A DNA stretch of 17,964 nucleotides from Burkholderiaceae bacterium (GTDB lineage Bacteria; Pseudomonadota; Gammaproteobacteria; Burkholderiales; Burkholderiaceae), in the NCBI GenBank assembly GCA_947372155.1, contig CANBSM010000015.1, positions 1 through 17,964 on the forward strand. Reading direction: 5' to 3'. Each line of letters opens with the position of its first letter. Position 1 is the stretch's first letter. Both the position numbers and the translations under genes were made by a program. Below, piece after piece: positions 17,073 through 17,964 of the stretch. The notes under the pieces are model-generated. The model was not told where the DNA came from. It did no database searches and saw only the letters and a program-made list of their open reading frames with translations.

Positions 17073-17696
17073 TTAGCTTTCGATGATGTTGTTCATGCGA
17101 CAGAACAAAATCAAGTCTGCAATATTGTTAATACCCAGCTTATCAAAGACTCTGGTCTTATAAGTAGCCACTGTCTTATTGCTGATATGCAGCATTTCGG
17201 AGATTTGCTGATTGGAATTGCCTTTGCCTAAATACTTCATGACCTGTAACTCACGATCCGAAATGAGTGCGAGCTTATCGTTATCACTTAATGAGCTATT
17301 ACCATTTTTGCCATGAGTGAAAAAGTTATAACCTTGAGAGATTGCAACGCAGGCCGCAAGGATCACATCTGCTCCAGCAGTTTTATTCACAAAGCCGTGC
17401 CCACCGAGCGAGCGCACCCTGCCGCCATAGACTGCTTCGTCCATACTCGACAGTACTAGCATCCGCACATCTGGGTACATCAACCCAATTCGGCGGATGA
17501 CATCAAAACCATCCGTCTTGGGCATATCTAGATCAAGGATCACCATATTAGGGTTCACCTCTTTCATAGACCTAAGACACTCCTCTCCATTCTGAGCTTG
17601 CCCTGCGATTTCAAATAGCAACTGGTCCTGCAACATACTTTTAAGAGCCATCAGCATTGCTGGATGGTCATCTACCAACATCACGCGTTTTCTCAT
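17073..17696 (-). CDS. NarL/FixJ-family response regulator, BvgA/EvgA-like
   Basis: DNA-binding regulator of 207 residues, the likely final phosphate acceptor from the HPt domain of the adjacent kinase. The receiver domain (about 4-120) has the acidic pair Asp9/Asp10, phospho-Asp55 in LDLDMP, Ser83/Ser84 at the switch position and Lys105 in VNKTA. The C-terminal LuxR-type helix-turn-helix (about 145-200) has LISDRELQVMKYLGKG and SNKTVATYKTRVFDKLG, which resemble the same segment of Bordetella BvgA. A clear GGAGA ribosome binding site 6 nt upstream fixes the start at 17696. The ATG overlaps the TAA of the gene before it, and the kinase gene starts 6 nt after its stop, so all three are probably one transcript. 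Target promoters are not visible here. Confidence 0.95.
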   Translation of the reverse strand: MRKRVMLVDDHPAMLMALKSMLQDQLLFEIAGQAQNGEECLRSMKEVNPNMVILDLDMPKTDGFDVIRRIGLMYPDVRMLVLSSMDEAVYGGRVRSLGGHGFVNKTAGADVILAACVAISQGYNFFTHGKNGNSSLSDNDKLALISDRELQVMKYLGKGNSNQQISEMLHISNKTVATYKTRVFDKLGINNIADLILFCRMNNIIES

Positions 17697-17964
17697 TACT
17701 TGTCTCCGTTTTGGTTTGGGTGTTGATGAGGGTGCAGCGAAAAAATGGCTTTAGCGATACGGCTATCGTTAATCTGAAGCATCTGATGACGGCTAATAGG
17801 GGACATCATGAGGCCGCCATAAGCATGGTCGGCAATCAGAGTGGAGGCATTTTCTAAATCTTTTACCAACCCAATATTGCTGGCATAAATTTGTGTAGGT
17901 GAGTAGGGCGATTGCCTGAGTTGAGAAAGTGCATCACTAGCCAGCTCGCGCTCACGTATCTGGC
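17696..17964 (-). CDS. C-terminal part of an unrecognised protein (5' end outside the window)
   Basis: The reverse strand stays open from the window edge for 88 codons (first full codon at 17962-17960) to a TAA at 17698-17696. The last A of this stop is the first base of the response-regulator ATG. The visible part starts with a charged helix (IRERELASDALSQLR), has a middle segment NIGLVKDLENASTLIADHAYGG, and ends in a His/Asn-rich tail with HPHQHPNQNGDK. No membrane segment or known motif is visible, and I cannot name a family. The stop/start overlap and shared strand indicate translational coupling with the regulator, which supports a real coding region. The other two frames of this strand carry stops. 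Confidence 0.7.
   Translation of the reverse strand, partial: QIRERELASDALSQLRQSPYSPTQIYASNIGLVKDLENASTLIADHAYGGLMMSPISRHQMLQINDSRIAKAIFSLHPHQHPNQNGDK
17703..17707 (-). promoter_or_regulatory. Ribosome binding site of the response regulator gene
   Basis: On the minus strand this reads GGAGA, 6 nt before the ATG at 17696-17694. It lies within the last codons of the upstream partial gene (the NGD-Lys end), which supports the chosen regulator start and translational coupling of the two genes. Confidence 0.7.

Overview
The window looks like chromosomal DNA of a beta-proteobacterium in the Burkholderiaceae, most likely a small-genome freshwater lineage close to Polynucleobacter. I base this on gene content, gene order, the protein motifs and an apparently moderate GC content; no database comparison was made. 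The region is dense with genes. The only non-coding gaps of any size are 201 bp between ilvE and pgk and 68 bp between pyk and fba. I see no rRNA, tRNA, CRISPR array, insertion sequence, integron or prophage signal.

Layout, left to right. (1) The left edge holds moaC on the minus strand, cut by the window edge. It diverges, with only 23 bp between start codons, from a plus-strand periplasmic M48 metalloprotease of the BepA type. (2) A five-gene minus-strand run reads, in transcription order, ilvE, a zf-CHCC zinc-finger protein, waaF, an NTF2/SnoaL-like protein and a conserved protein of unknown function. Its last stop codon overlaps the protease stop. (3) A divergent 201-bp region leads into a seven-gene plus-strand run: pgk, pyk, fba, purC, purE, purK and a long Sua5-type tsaC. 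This joins glycolysis, purine synthesis and tRNA t6A modification. (4) A minus-strand run closes the window. In transcription order it reads: an unrecognised protein (cut by the right edge), a BvgA/EvgA-like LuxR-type response regulator, a BvgS/EvgS-like hybrid histidine kinase, and dacB (PBP4). dacB and tsaC converge and overlap by 55 bp.

How the genes work together. Most are housekeeping genes. Pgk, Pyk and Fba handle triose and hexose phosphates and make ATP. PurC, PurE and PurK carry AIR to SAICAR. TsaC uses ATP, threonine and bicarbonate to make threonylcarbamoyl-AMP. IlvE finishes branched-chain amino-acid synthesis and WaaF extends the LPS inner core. BepA-like protease and PBP4 act on outer-membrane assembly and peptidoglycan.

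The least ordinary part is the right-hand block. It is a complete four-step phosphorelay (His-Asp-His, then Asp on a separate regulator). Its kinase has one periplasmic Venus-flytrap-like sensor with no PAS domain, and the run appears to continue into a peptidoglycan hydrolase gene. The partial gene upstream of the regulator and the NTF2-like/unknown gene pair are the best candidates for undescribed biology. I found no clearly new defence, mobile or RNA-based system.
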